Of a stretch of 64,000 nucleotides of DNA, positions 1 through 7,990 are shown one piece after another. The first letter of the stretch is position 1. Every line of letters begins with the position of its first letter. Source of the DNA: CAYYFV01 sp964451705 (GTDB taxonomy: Bacteria; Patescibacteriota; Gracilibacteria; UBA1369; GCA-2718715); the NCBI GenBank assembly GCA_964451705.1, contig CAYVIV010000001.1, positions 62,001 to 126,000 on the forward strand, in the 5' to 3' direction. A program made the position numbers and the translations under genes. The notes beneath the pieces are model-generated. The model worked only from the letters and a program-made list of their open reading frames with translations. It was not told the origin of the DNA and made no database searches.

Positions 1-1303
1 TACGTTTGCCTTTATTGGTTTCGGTTAACTCTTCGAAAAGCTCAGCGCCTTCTGCGTCGAACTCTATAGTAACCATAGGTCGAGCAAATTGATCAAAGGC
101 AACTGCTGCTCTTTTAAAGAATTGGCCGTTGAGGGCAGTGTCTTTCCATTCATCTGGTTTAGTTGAGAAAAATATTTTTTCATATTTGATCTGGTCTTCT
201 GCTGTGACTTCGGTAGTAGACTCAATAATTTCTTGAGCTCTGAGAATTTGGAGACCCTTTGATGTTTCAACAATATTTTGTGAAATTTGATTTACTTCGT
301 TGAGTCCTAATGCAGAGTCTATGGTAGCCTTTTCGTAAGGGCCATAGTTTTTAATGTTATTAGGTAGCAGTCCTGATTTTTCTTTGAATTCTGGATCGTC
401 TGAATACTGTGTAACAGCATCTTCAAACGTGACTTCTCCAGAGTTGAGTTTGGCTAAGACCTCGTTGGCTAAATCCTTTGCTTCGGTTTGGGTTCTTTCA
501 ATATTTGCGTCTATATCGTTGTAAGCAATTAAAATTTGTGATGCTTTTACCTCTTTATCTGTGGTAATTTCTCTGTCTACTGTTTGTTTTTCTAGTAGCT
601 TTAAAATAAAATAACCTTTTTGTTCTTGGAATTTACCATTGTTAAAAACTAAGCCTAAGTCCGCCTCTATTAAGCTTGGATAAATTTCCTGATCTTTAAG
701 ATTGAATAAAATGGCACTAATTTCCTCGTTTTTAATCTCGTCTGCGAATTGAAAATCTACTGATTCAAAAGATATTTTATCTTGATTGGCTTTAGCTTCT
801 GTATCTCCAATTATATGAAAATCTTCTGGTGCTTCTAGAACTGTTATTAAGGTGTTAGCTGCAGTTTGACCAATAGCCTGCTTTTGCTCCTCTGATATAA
901 CATCATTTTCCTCTTTGAATTCCAGTTGGATGGTTTTGCCAACTCTTTTTTTTGCTTCGTCGAGGTCTTTAACTCCAGCTAACTCTACTATTATATGGTT
1001 TTGCTCTCCAATTTTTGAACTATAGATATTAGGTTCTGAGACACCTAGTTTGTTAACACGCTTATTAATAACTTCTTGGACTCCCTCTATAACATCTTTT
1101 TGATCCTCTATGGCGACTTTTCTTAGGTCAATAGCATAGTCCAATTGCGAGCCACCCTGTAGATCTAGCCCAAGATTTATCTTCATATCTTTAATAACCC
1201 CTGGCATAAAGCTTGGTTGTAGGTTTTGTGGGATACTAACTACGAGTATCAGAAGTGCACTAATTAGTATTGTTGGCAGCTTCCAGTTAAAGAAGTTCCT
1301 CAT
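1..1303 (-). CDS. secD: Protein translocase subunit SecD, N-terminal part, with embedded parvulin-like domain
   Basis: SecD works with SecF in the inner membrane to drive late steps of Sec export. About 434 residues are visible; the C-terminal membrane part lies beyond the left edge. One N-terminal membrane helix (residues about 8-25) is followed by the SecD signature NLGLDLQGGSQL (residues about 43-54) and by RVGKTIQLEF (about 120-129). The extracytoplasmic P1 domain then carries a long insertion. Within it, residues about 250-357 read like a PpiC/parvulin prolyl isomerase (VKASQILIAY, then AKDLANEVLAKLNSGEVTFE, QYSDDPEFKEKSG, and a late SKGLQILRAQ). The normal SecD sequence resumes at FARPMVTIEFDAEGAELFEE (from about residue 404). 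It is the last visible gene of a minus-strand run and starts 23 nt after the cupin gene. The SecD call is firm; the inserted-domain call rests on motif resemblance. Confidence 0.93.
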   Translation of the reverse strand, partial: MRNFFNWKLPTILISALLILVVSIPQNLQPSFMPGVIKDMKINLGLDLQGGSQLDYAIDLRKVAIEDQKDVIEGVQEVINKRVNKLGVSEPNIYSSKIGEQNHIIVELAGVKDLDEAKKRVGKTIQLEFKEENDVISEEQKQAIGQTAANTLITVLEAPEDFHIIGDTEAKANQDKISFESVDFQFADEIKNEEISAILFNLKDQEIYPSLIEADLGLVFNNGKFQEQKGYFILKLLEKQTVDREITTDKEVKASQILIAYNDIDANIERTQTEAKDLANEVLAKLNSGEVTFEDAVTQYSDDPEFKEKSGLLPNNIKNYGPYEKATIDSALGLNEVNQISQNIVETSKGLQILRAQEIIESTTEVTAEDQIKYEKIFFSTKPDEWKDTALNGQFFKRAAVAFDQFARPMVTIEFDAEGAELFEELTETNKGKR

Positions 1304-1326
1304 GTAATTTGATTTTAAATAATAAT

Positions 1327-1728
1327 TTATGAAAAGTTTTGCTGGTGAAGTTGAGTGTCAGTGCTAAAGTTATTACCTTTGCCACTGCGTCCGTAATCAT
1401 CTTCTAATTTTACTATATCATCTAGTTCTGGTGTGGAGACCTCAAAAATTTCTGAATCTTCTAAAGCTTCAACGCGATGTATAGTTGGGGGTATGATCTC
1501 GAATTTTTGGCCTGCTTGCAAGACTTTTTGCTCTAGTGTGTTGACATCTTTACCGAAAATCATTTTAATTTTACCGCTATGTAGGTACATAGTTTCTATT
1601 TTTCTTTCATGATATTGTAGGCTGAGACGGTGACCTTTTTTTACTTCTAAAATTTTGCCTGCATAGTTTTGGTTTTGTGCAAACCAAATTTCACGCCCCC
1701 ATGGTTTTTGTTTGTATTGTATTTCCAT
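1327..1728 (-). CDS. Cupin-type phosphomannose isomerase-like protein
   Basis: A single-domain cupin of 133 aa that resembles the C-terminal half of bifunctional type II mannose-6-phosphate isomerase/GDP-mannose pyrophosphorylases. Visible marks are an N-terminal KPWGREIWF, the cupin metal-site stretch HRLSLQYHERKIETMYLHSG (residues about 33-52) and a second cupin motif around PPTIHRVEA. Family knowledge suggests interconversion of fructose-6-P and mannose-6-P. The companion ManC is encoded two genes upstream in the same run, so the two halves found fused in other bacteria are separate here, with gpmI between them. It begins 8 nt after gpmI. Other sugar-phosphate cupins cannot be excluded. 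Confidence 0.75.
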   Translation of the reverse strand: MEIQYKQKPWGREIWFAQNQNYAGKILEVKKGHRLSLQYHERKIETMYLHSGKIKMIFGKDVNTLEQKVLQAGQKFEIIPPTIHRVEALEDSEIFEVSTPELDDIVKLEDDYGRSGKGNNFSTDTQLHQQNFS

Positions 1729-1736
1729 ATAATTGA

Positions 1737-3221
1737 TTATTTTATAATCAGGCTTGAGCCTGTCATTTGCTCTGGTATTGGAATTTGCATTATATCTAGG
1801 ATAGTTGGTGCAATGTCTGCCAGACTCCCTTGTTTTATTAGCTCATATTTCTCCTTACTGACTATAAAAAAAGGCACTGGGTTAGTAGTGTGTGATGGGC
1901 ATGCACTACCATCTGGATTTTGCATTTGCTCTGCATTGCCGTGGTCGGCTGTAATCAGTACGCAGTAATTGTGCTCTAGTAATTTAGGCACTAAGGTTTG
2001 AAGTTGTTGATCTATAGTTTCTACGGCTTTTTTTGTAGCTTCAAAATCACCACTGTGTCCAACCAAATCTGCATTTGCATAGTTGATTAAGATAAAGTCT
2101 GGATTATTTTCAGTAACTGCTGCTAATGTTTTTTGAGTAATTTGTGCAGCACTCATGGCTGGATCATCTTTGAAATTTACAATTTTTTTAGAATCTACTT
2201 TGATTCTGTGTTCGGTTTCTGGAAAATCTTTGTTTTGGCTGTTAAAAAAGAACGTCACATGAGCGAACTTTTCTGTCTCGGCAATTCTTAGTTGAGTTTT
2301 TTGATTTGCATCAAGTACCTGACTCAAATTATTTTGAACTACTGGATTTTCAAATAAATTTGTGGCATCGATACAGTATGAGCCAAAGCTGAATAACTTA
2401 TGAGTTTTGACAATTAGATTAGATAGTTGAGCAGCTCTATCGGTTCTAAAGTTTAGAAATATAAATATGTCATCTTGCTGAACGCCTGTATAATTTTTAC
2501 TGGCGATGGCTTTTAGATAGTAGTCACTATCTAAATTGTTTTGGTATTGATTTTCTACTGATTCTAGAAAATTATCAGTTTGAATTGTATCTTGTAGATT
2601 GGATTCTGGGCTAAAAATTAAGTCATAAGCTTGCTGTGTGCGTTCTTGGTTGTGGTCTCTATCCATAGCATAAAAGCGTCCAATTAATGTGCTGAGCGTA
2701 AGCCTGGAGCCTGCTTGGCAATATTCTTGGATCATTTTCAGGTATTTTGGTAAGCTTTTTGCAGGAACATCGCGACCATCACTAATGGCATGTAGATGTA
2801 TATTCTTGATATTTGGATATTTTTTGCAGAGCTGCAAAACTGCTGGAATGTGCTGAATATCTGCATGGACTCCTGCATCAGAAATCATACATATTAAATG
2901 CAGGTCGGAATCGAGTTTAGATAAATCTTGATTAAGACTGGGGTGTTCGTAAAATTTGCCACTTTCAATATCTTGATTAATTCTCAGCAATGACTGTGCG
3001 ACAACTCGACCAGCGCCCATGGTATAGTGTCCAACTTCAGAGCCTCCCATGGTACCTGCAGGTAGCCCAACAGCCTCACCACTTGCCTGTAGTTGTGTGA
3101 GCTCCGAGTTATTGAGGTGTTTATGAAGCAGGGGAGCGTTAGCTTGTAAGACAGCATTGTAGGGTGTTTTTTCTGCTATCCCTAGTCCATCTAGGCTAAT
3201 TAGAACGACTTTATTTGACAT
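1737..3221 (-). CDS. gpmI: 2,3-bisphosphoglycerate-independent phosphoglycerate mutase
   Basis: Interconverts 3- and 2-phosphoglycerate in lower glycolysis; alkaline-phosphatase superfamily enzyme using two metal ions. The 494-aa length is close to the usual 510. Motifs in order: LISLDGLGIA at residues 7-16 (metal-binding Asp); GGSEVGHYTMGAGRVVAQ, which holds the Ser that is phosphorylated in this family; AISDGRDVPAKS; ITADHGNAEQM; and SHTTNPVPF near the C-terminus. All catalytic stretches look intact. The start overlaps the manC end by 11 nt, so translation is probably coupled. Its place among GDP-mannose genes mixes glycolysis with envelope precursor supply. Confidence 0.96.
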   Translation of the reverse strand: MSNKVVLISLDGLGIAEKTPYNAVLQANAPLLHKHLNNSELTQLQASGEAVGLPAGTMGGSEVGHYTMGAGRVVAQSLLRINQDIESGKFYEHPSLNQDLSKLDSDLHLICMISDAGVHADIQHIPAVLQLCKKYPNIKNIHLHAISDGRDVPAKSLPKYLKMIQEYCQAGSRLTLSTLIGRFYAMDRDHNQERTQQAYDLIFSPESNLQDTIQTDNFLESVENQYQNNLDSDYYLKAIASKNYTGVQQDDIFIFLNFRTDRAAQLSNLIVKTHKLFSFGSYCIDATNLFENPVVQNNLSQVLDANQKTQLRIAETEKFAHVTFFFNSQNKDFPETEHRIKVDSKKIVNFKDDPAMSAAQITQKTLAAVTENNPDFILINYANADLVGHSGDFEATKKAVETIDQQLQTLVPKLLEHNYCVLITADHGNAEQMQNPDGSACPSHTTNPVPFFIVSKEKYELIKQGSLADIAPTILDIMQIPIPEQMTGSSLIIK

Positions 3222-4254
3222 CGGGGTTTTGATTAATAAATTCTTTCAGTAACTTAGAGTTGTCCTTAGGCATTACTAGTATTTTATCACCTGTACAAAT
3301 AACACTTAGATTGTCGACTCCAAGTACAGTTATAGTTTTGGTTTTATCATTATTTATGATTATATTGCCATTGCTTTCAAGTGTCATTGTAGCACCTTGT
3401 GTTAGGTTTTGTTCCTGGGAGTGTGCTAGTTGTTCATGTAGGCTTTGCCAGGTTCCAATATCGCTCCAATCTAGATCGGCTGGGATAATTAAAATTTGCT
3501 CTGGGTTAACTTTTTCAATTAAGGCATAGTCAATTGAGATTGCTGTATATTTACTGTAGCTTTGTTCTAAACTCTGCATATCTATTGATTTTGTAGTTTC
3601 ATAGAGTTTGGGTGCATGTTTTTCTAGTTCACTGAAAAAGTCTGCAAGCCTCCAGATAAAATACCCGGTATTCCACATGTACTTATATGATTTGAGGAAT
3701 TCTCTTGCTTTTTCTATGCTCGGTTTTTCTATGAACTTATCTAAAGTGTATACAGAGGTGTTGTTTTGTGTGCAAAATAAATCTTTAATTTTGGCGTAGC
3801 CTAAATTGGGATTTGCAGATTTTGCTTTAACCTCTACTATGGCAAACTTACTATGTTTTGCTACTAGTTCATGTCCTAACTGAACTTTCTCGGCATACTC
3901 TTTGCTATTGGAGATAATATGATCAGCTGGTGAAATGGAAACTGTTTCCTGGTCTCCAAATTTCTTTTGCAGTATTTGCATGGCAAATGCGAGAGCAGGG
4001 CCACTATCTTTTTTTTCTGGTTCTATTATAATATTTTGACTTGGTAATTCTGGTAACTGTTGTTTGACTATCTCCAGGTATTGCTTGTTTGTAGCGACAA
4101 AAATATTTTCTGCTTTAGTAAAATTGTGTCTGTCATAGGTTAGTTGCAGTAGAGTTTTGTCGTTAATAAATTTTTGAAACTGTTTGGGCTGTTTTGTCGT
4201 CGAAAGGGGCCATAATCGAGATCCATGTCCTCCAGCTAGTATTAAAAATTTCAT
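3211..4254 (-). CDS. manC: Mannose-1-phosphate guanylyltransferase
   Basis: Makes GDP-mannose from mannose-1-phosphate and GTP for envelope glycans. The N-terminus carries the nucleotidyltransferase signature FLILAGGHGSRLWPLS (residues 3-18) followed by TKQPKQF. Further marks are IIEPEKKDSGPALAFAM, ISPADHII, FIEKPS and MWNTGYFIW, all typical of the ManC/CpsB family. Its 347 aa match the one-domain form without a fused isomerase; a separate cupin gene downstream probably supplies that part. It lies 28 nt after the prepilin peptidase gene and overlaps gpmI. Confidence 0.93.
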   Translation of the reverse strand: MKFLILAGGHGSRLWPLSTTKQPKQFQKFINDKTLLQLTYDRHNFTKAENIFVATNKQYLEIVKQQLPELPSQNIIIEPEKKDSGPALAFAMQILQKKFGDQETVSISPADHIISNSKEYAEKVQLGHELVAKHSKFAIVEVKAKSANPNLGYAKIKDLFCTQNNTSVYTLDKFIEKPSIEKAREFLKSYKYMWNTGYFIWRLADFFSELEKHAPKLYETTKSIDMQSLEQSYSKYTAISIDYALIEKVNPEQILIIPADLDWSDIGTWQSLHEQLAHSQEQNLTQGATMTLESNGNIIINNDKTKTITVLGVDNLSVICTGDKILVMPKDNSKLLKEFINQNPDVK

Positions 4255-4282
4255 ATAATTGTTTTATGACTTAATAACGCTA

Positions 4283-4993
4283 TCAAATTAGCAGCTGAAT
4301 GTAAATTGATAAAGCAAGATAGGGGATAAACCCAAATTTAATCCCTTTAAGGCTTCTTTTTTTAATTAGGTAGTAAGGTACAAGCACAAGAGTTGCAATC
4401 CAGTAACTAATAATAATTGTTTCCAGGGTCTGAAATCCAGCAAATAAAAATCCAATCGCCATACCCACAAAAGCGTCGGCAGAGCCAACCCATTTTTTGG
4501 CAGAAATCAATTCTTGTAAATAAAAGAACACATAACCTACTAAGCCCCAAACTAGTATGTTTAGAATTGAATATTCAAAAAAGAAAAGTCCATATAAAAA
4601 ACTTATAAATGTAAATAAATATAGCAGAAAACTATCTACATACATTTTTTTTAAATCCTGTAGGGCAAGCGCTAGCAAGACTGTGAGCAGAGGGATTAAG
4701 ACCAAGGTTGCATAAAAGCCTATGCTCGTTGCTAGCAAGACAGTTGCTACTGCAAATACTAACTCTACTAGGGGATACTGCCAAGAAATTTTATTTAGGC
4801 AGTACCTACATTTACCTTTGTACATTATAAAACTTATGAGCGGAATGAGGTCCAGAGCCTTTAGGGTGTTTTTACAAGTAGGGCATTGTGAGCGTTTGCA
4901 GATCAGGCCTTTTTTGTCTGTGAGCATTCTGCTTTGGATACATTGAGCAAAGCTGCCAAAGCACGCTCCAATAATAAATAGGATTATATTCAT
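4283..4993 (-). CDS. Prepilin peptidase (type IV leader peptidase, A24 family)
   Basis: A polytopic membrane protease that removes leader peptides of type IV pilin-like proteins. The N-terminal GACFGSFAQCIQSRM is the family start, followed by two CxxC pairs (CPTC at about residue 38 and CRYC at about 62), which form a zinc-binding loop in PilD-type enzymes. The predicted catalytic aspartates are in ALALQDLKKMYVD and in GSADAFVGM. The second site is usually GxGD and here reads GSAD, an odd but conservative variant. About seven membrane segments. The start overlaps the upstream TPR gene by 4 nt (ATGA). No pilin gene with a clear class III leader is seen in the window. Confidence 0.88.
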   Translation of the reverse strand: MNIILFIIGACFGSFAQCIQSRMLTDKKGLICKRSQCPTCKNTLKALDLIPLISFIMYKGKCRYCLNKISWQYPLVELVFAVATVLLATSIGFYATLVLIPLLTVLLALALQDLKKMYVDSFLLYLFTFISFLYGLFFFEYSILNILVWGLVGYVFFYLQELISAKKWVGSADAFVGMAIGFLFAGFQTLETIIISYWIATLVLVPYYLIKKRSLKGIKFGFIPYLALSIYIQLLI

Positions 4994-6426
4994 TCTTGTA
5001 TTTCTTTTATAATTTTTTGGTAGAGCTTGATATCTTTATTTGCAGATGCTAAAGCCAAGGCTTTATTTAGATTTGCCTTATAAGAATTAGGATTGTTGAG
5101 TAATTTGTGATTTTGAGCAAGTAGATAATAGGCCTCACTAGAAATTGGATTGATCTTGAGTGTATTTTCAAGGTATTGGATAGACTTGGGGAAATTTTTT
5201 GTGAGTAAATATAAATGCGCTAGATTATATGAGTATAAGTCATGAAAACCAAAGTTATCTTTGAATAATTGCAGTAAACTAGTTGCTTGTTTAAAATCAG
5301 ATTCTTTTAAATATATTTGGCACAAATTTGCTAAAATATATGGATTTATGTGTTGATTATTAATGAGGTTTTTATAGTTATTACTAGCATTTTCAAAATT
5401 TTGACTAGCAAAATAACTATGCCCTAAAAATTCTTGAGCTAAATTAGGATCCTTGGTTTCATAGTTAAGTGCTAGATTGAGGTGGCGAATTGCAGAGTTG
5501 AAATTATTTATTTTGAAATGAGTAATTCCTAGGTATAAATGAGTTTGACTATGATAAGGGTCTAATTTTCTGGTTTTTTCTAAGGTTTGAAAGGCTTTTA
5601 GATTTTCTTTGGCTTTTAAAAAACTATAACCTAGAGTTAGCCAGGCATCGCGAAATAAATTATTTTCTTTGAGGGCTGTGTAAGTAAGTGCACGTGCTGT
5701 AACAATTTGGTTAAAGTTTAATAGTTGCTTGGCAAATAGAACTTGCAAGAACCCGACAGGGGAGTCTCTAAAAGTTAAATAGAGCTCGTGGTTTTCTAAA
5801 AACACATTTGCTAGGTAGTAGTACGGGTTATTAACTTGATTTTGACTTAAATTTTTAAAGACTAGTCTGGCCTGTTCAATTTGATGAGTGTTAAGGTAAA
5901 ATATAGCTTGTAAAAACTGCACATCGGCATATTGAGGACTTAGAGAGTTTAGGCTTTCTATGGCTTTGGCATTTTTTCTACTATAAATGTAATATTGAGC
6001 CTCGATTAACTTGCCATAAAGCCCGTAGTTATCTTTAAAACTTGCTGCATATAAATTTTTTTCTGCTAGTTCTGGTTTATCAAGATTCAAATATGCTTCT
6101 GCCGATAAAATATATGGCAAGGACTCAGTTTTGTTAAGTTTGTTTGCTTTTACAAAGTGTGAAACAGCTAGTCTAAATTCTTGTTTTTGAAAATAGTTAA
6201 TCCCAGTTTGCATTTCTTGTTTGTAATCAGTGCTTTCTGACTGAATTTGATTTAATAAGTCTTCTTTTTTAAACTGTTTATTACTAGATTGTTTGGATAT
6301 CTCTAAGCTGTTTAGGTCGACTTTAGATGCTTGTGTGTTTTGCTTGAAAACAACCGAGCTCCCAAAGACAAGTATACCGACTATTAGAATTAAAATCGGA
6401 GTTTTGTGGAGCCTTTTTGCTGGCAT
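4990..6426 (-). CDS. Membrane-anchored TPR-repeat protein
   Basis: A 478-aa protein with a short basic N-terminus, one hydrophobic segment at about residues 10-27 (signal anchor) and then a long array of tetratricopeptide-like repeats from about residue 70 to the end, rich in A/Y/L at TPR positions (for example AYLNLDKPELAEKNLYAAS and HLYLGITHFKINNFNSAIRH). TPR arrays are protein-protein scaffolds. Translational coupling to the prepilin peptidase suggests a role in pilus assembly or another envelope task, but that is inference. It is the first gene of the minus-strand run that reaches the left edge and faces ruvC across 52 AT-rich bases. Confidence 0.8.
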   Translation of the reverse strand: MPAKRLHKTPILILIVGILVFGSSVVFKQNTQASKVDLNSLEISKQSSNKQFKKEDLLNQIQSESTDYKQEMQTGINYFQKQEFRLAVSHFVKANKLNKTESLPYILSAEAYLNLDKPELAEKNLYAASFKDNYGLYGKLIEAQYYIYSRKNAKAIESLNSLSPQYADVQFLQAIFYLNTHQIEQARLVFKNLSQNQVNNPYYYLANVFLENHELYLTFRDSPVGFLQVLFAKQLLNFNQIVTARALTYTALKENNLFRDAWLTLGYSFLKAKENLKAFQTLEKTRKLDPYHSQTHLYLGITHFKINNFNSAIRHLNLALNYETKDPNLAQEFLGHSYFASQNFENASNNYKNLINNQHINPYILANLCQIYLKESDFKQATSLLQLFKDNFGFHDLYSYNLAHLYLLTKNFPKSIQYLENTLKINPISSEAYYLLAQNHKLLNNPNSYKANLNKALALASANKDIKLYQKIIKEIQE

Positions 6427-6478
6427 GAATTTTTTATTTTAGATATCTTTAATTTAGCATTAATTTATATTTTTTTAA

Positions 6479-6958
6479 ATGATTATTCTTGGTTTGGACC
6501 CTGGATTTGACCGTGTTGGTTTTGGAGTAGTTAGTTTCGCTGCTCGTGAATTTGAATATTTAGGTTCTGGAATTATAAAGACAAACCCTAATCAAGATTT
6601 TTATAGTCGTTTAGCAGAAATTCAAAGTGACTTAAAGCAAATTATCAAGCAACACAAACCAGAATTAGCCTGTGTGGAAAAACTTTTTTTTGCTAAAAAC
6701 GTTGCTACTGCCATGCAAGTAGCAGAGGCTAGGGGAGTTATTAACCTGGAACTATATAATCACTCTATTGATTTTTTGCAGGTAGCTCCAACTACTGTCA
6801 AATCTGCGATTACTGGCAATGGCAGTGCGGATAAGCAGGCGGTAGAGTTTATGGTGAAAAAGATTTTAAAAACCCCAGACTTAAATGCCATAGATGATGC
6901 CTGTGATGCCTTGGCTATGGCTATTTTTGCTGGGAATAACTATCGCAAAGTTCTTTAA
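6479..6958 (+). CDS. ruvC: Holliday junction endonuclease RuvC
   Basis: Resolves four-way DNA junctions in homologous recombination. The RNase H-like fold is marked by ILGLDPGFDRVGFGVV with its catalytic Asp (residue 6), CVEKLFFAKNVATAMQVAEA with the catalytic Glu, and the terminal DACDALAMAIF with the last acidic residues. The 159-aa length is normal. The ruvA and ruvB partners are not in this window. The 3' end overlaps the convergent pyruvate kinase gene by 38 nt. The start ATG is preceded by T-rich sequence without a Shine-Dalgarno motif. Confidence 0.96.
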   Translation: MIILGLDPGFDRVGFGVVSFAAREFEYLGSGIIKTNPNQDFYSRLAEIQSDLKQIIKQHKPELACVEKLFFAKNVATAMQVAEARGVINLELYNHSIDFLQVAPTTVKSAITGNGSADKQAVEFMVKKILKTPDLNAIDDACDALAMAIFAGNNYRKVL

Positions 6959-7898
6959 GGGTTTTAATTGCTATAAAAGGATTCTGCCCAATAACCGTTT
7001 CGTTTGTGAGTATAAAACCTTTAGCTCCATCCATAATTGACTCGTAGATATCATTGCACTCTGCTCTAGATGGAGTTTTGTTTTCGAGCATAGTTTTGAG
7101 AACTTCTGTTGCAATTAGAACGGGGACATTAAGTTTAACTCCAGTTTTTTGAATTAATTCTTGAGCTTGCGGTAGGTTTTCTAGTCCAAGTTCTACCCCA
7201 AGATCCCCACGGGCAATCATGCATAAATCAGCATGTTTGAGAATGTCTTCAATTTGATTTACAGCGGCTTGAGTTTCTATTTTAGCTACCACCTTGGCTT
7301 GGCCTGCTAGAATATTTTTCAGTTGGATTATGTCTTGCTCATTGTGAATAAAGCTCAGAGAAATCATATCGAGATTGTGCTTTAGACCAAATTCAAGATC
7401 TGCTTTGTCTTTGGAACTTAAAGGTTCTAGTTCTAAATTAATTCCTGGAGCGTTGGCGCCGTTACGATTTTTAAAGCTGCCAGTAGACAGTGCTTTGCAG
7501 GTGATAGTATTGTCTTTAACATCGATTATCTGTAGGCGAATGCTGCCGTCTTTAATTAATATAAACTGACCTATATTTTCTTGCTTGTATAGACCCTTAG
7601 CTTTTAAATTGGGCAAGCTTGGATTGTCATAAGCAAATTGTATTTCTTGCTCCGGTTTGAGATTAACTGTTTGTGTTAAATTGCTAACCCTAAGTTTTGG
7701 GCCTTGCAAATCTTGTAAAATATATACTTGCAGCTTGTTTTCTGCAGCTACCTCTCGGATATCTTTGATTATTTGTACATATTCCTCGTGGGTGCCCCAG
7801 CTAAAGTTGAGTCTAAATGTATTGGCGCCTGCCTGCATTAATTTTTCTAAGCTTTGTTTATCACCAACTTGCGGGCCAATGGTTGCACAAATATACAT
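6921..7898 (-). CDS. pyk: Pyruvate kinase, short form lacking the C-terminal domain
   Basis: Converts phosphoenolpyruvate and ADP to pyruvate and ATP. The TIM-barrel core with its B domain is recognisable: ATIGPQVGDKQSLEKLMQAG, ANTFRLNFSWGTHEEY, LQDLQGPKLRVS, VVAKIETQAAVNQIEDI with the catalytic Lys, IARGDLGVELG with metal ligands, and PSRAECNDIYESIMDGAKGF. At 325 aa it ends just after the barrel, while most enzymes have about 470 residues or more and a C-terminal domain for tetramer contacts and allosteric control. The usual NFSHG motif reads NFSWG here. The reading frame is clean, so this looks like a trimmed enzyme rather than a pseudogene; an altered function is possible. Confidence 0.85.
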   Translation of the reverse strand: MYICATIGPQVGDKQSLEKLMQAGANTFRLNFSWGTHEEYVQIIKDIREVAAENKLQVYILQDLQGPKLRVSNLTQTVNLKPEQEIQFAYDNPSLPNLKAKGLYKQENIGQFILIKDGSIRLQIIDVKDNTITCKALSTGSFKNRNGANAPGINLELEPLSSKDKADLEFGLKHNLDMISLSFIHNEQDIIQLKNILAGQAKVVAKIETQAAVNQIEDILKHADLCMIARGDLGVELGLENLPQAQELIQKTGVKLNVPVLIATEVLKTMLENKTPSRAECNDIYESIMDGAKGFILTNETVIGQNPFIAIKTLKELCDSYSQQK

Positions 7899-7990
7899 TG
7901 AAATTTATTTATTTGATTTTATTTTAACATTTTTTATTTGAAAAATAAATCCGCTTGTTTTTGCATCTATGTAATGGTTTATTTGCGTGT

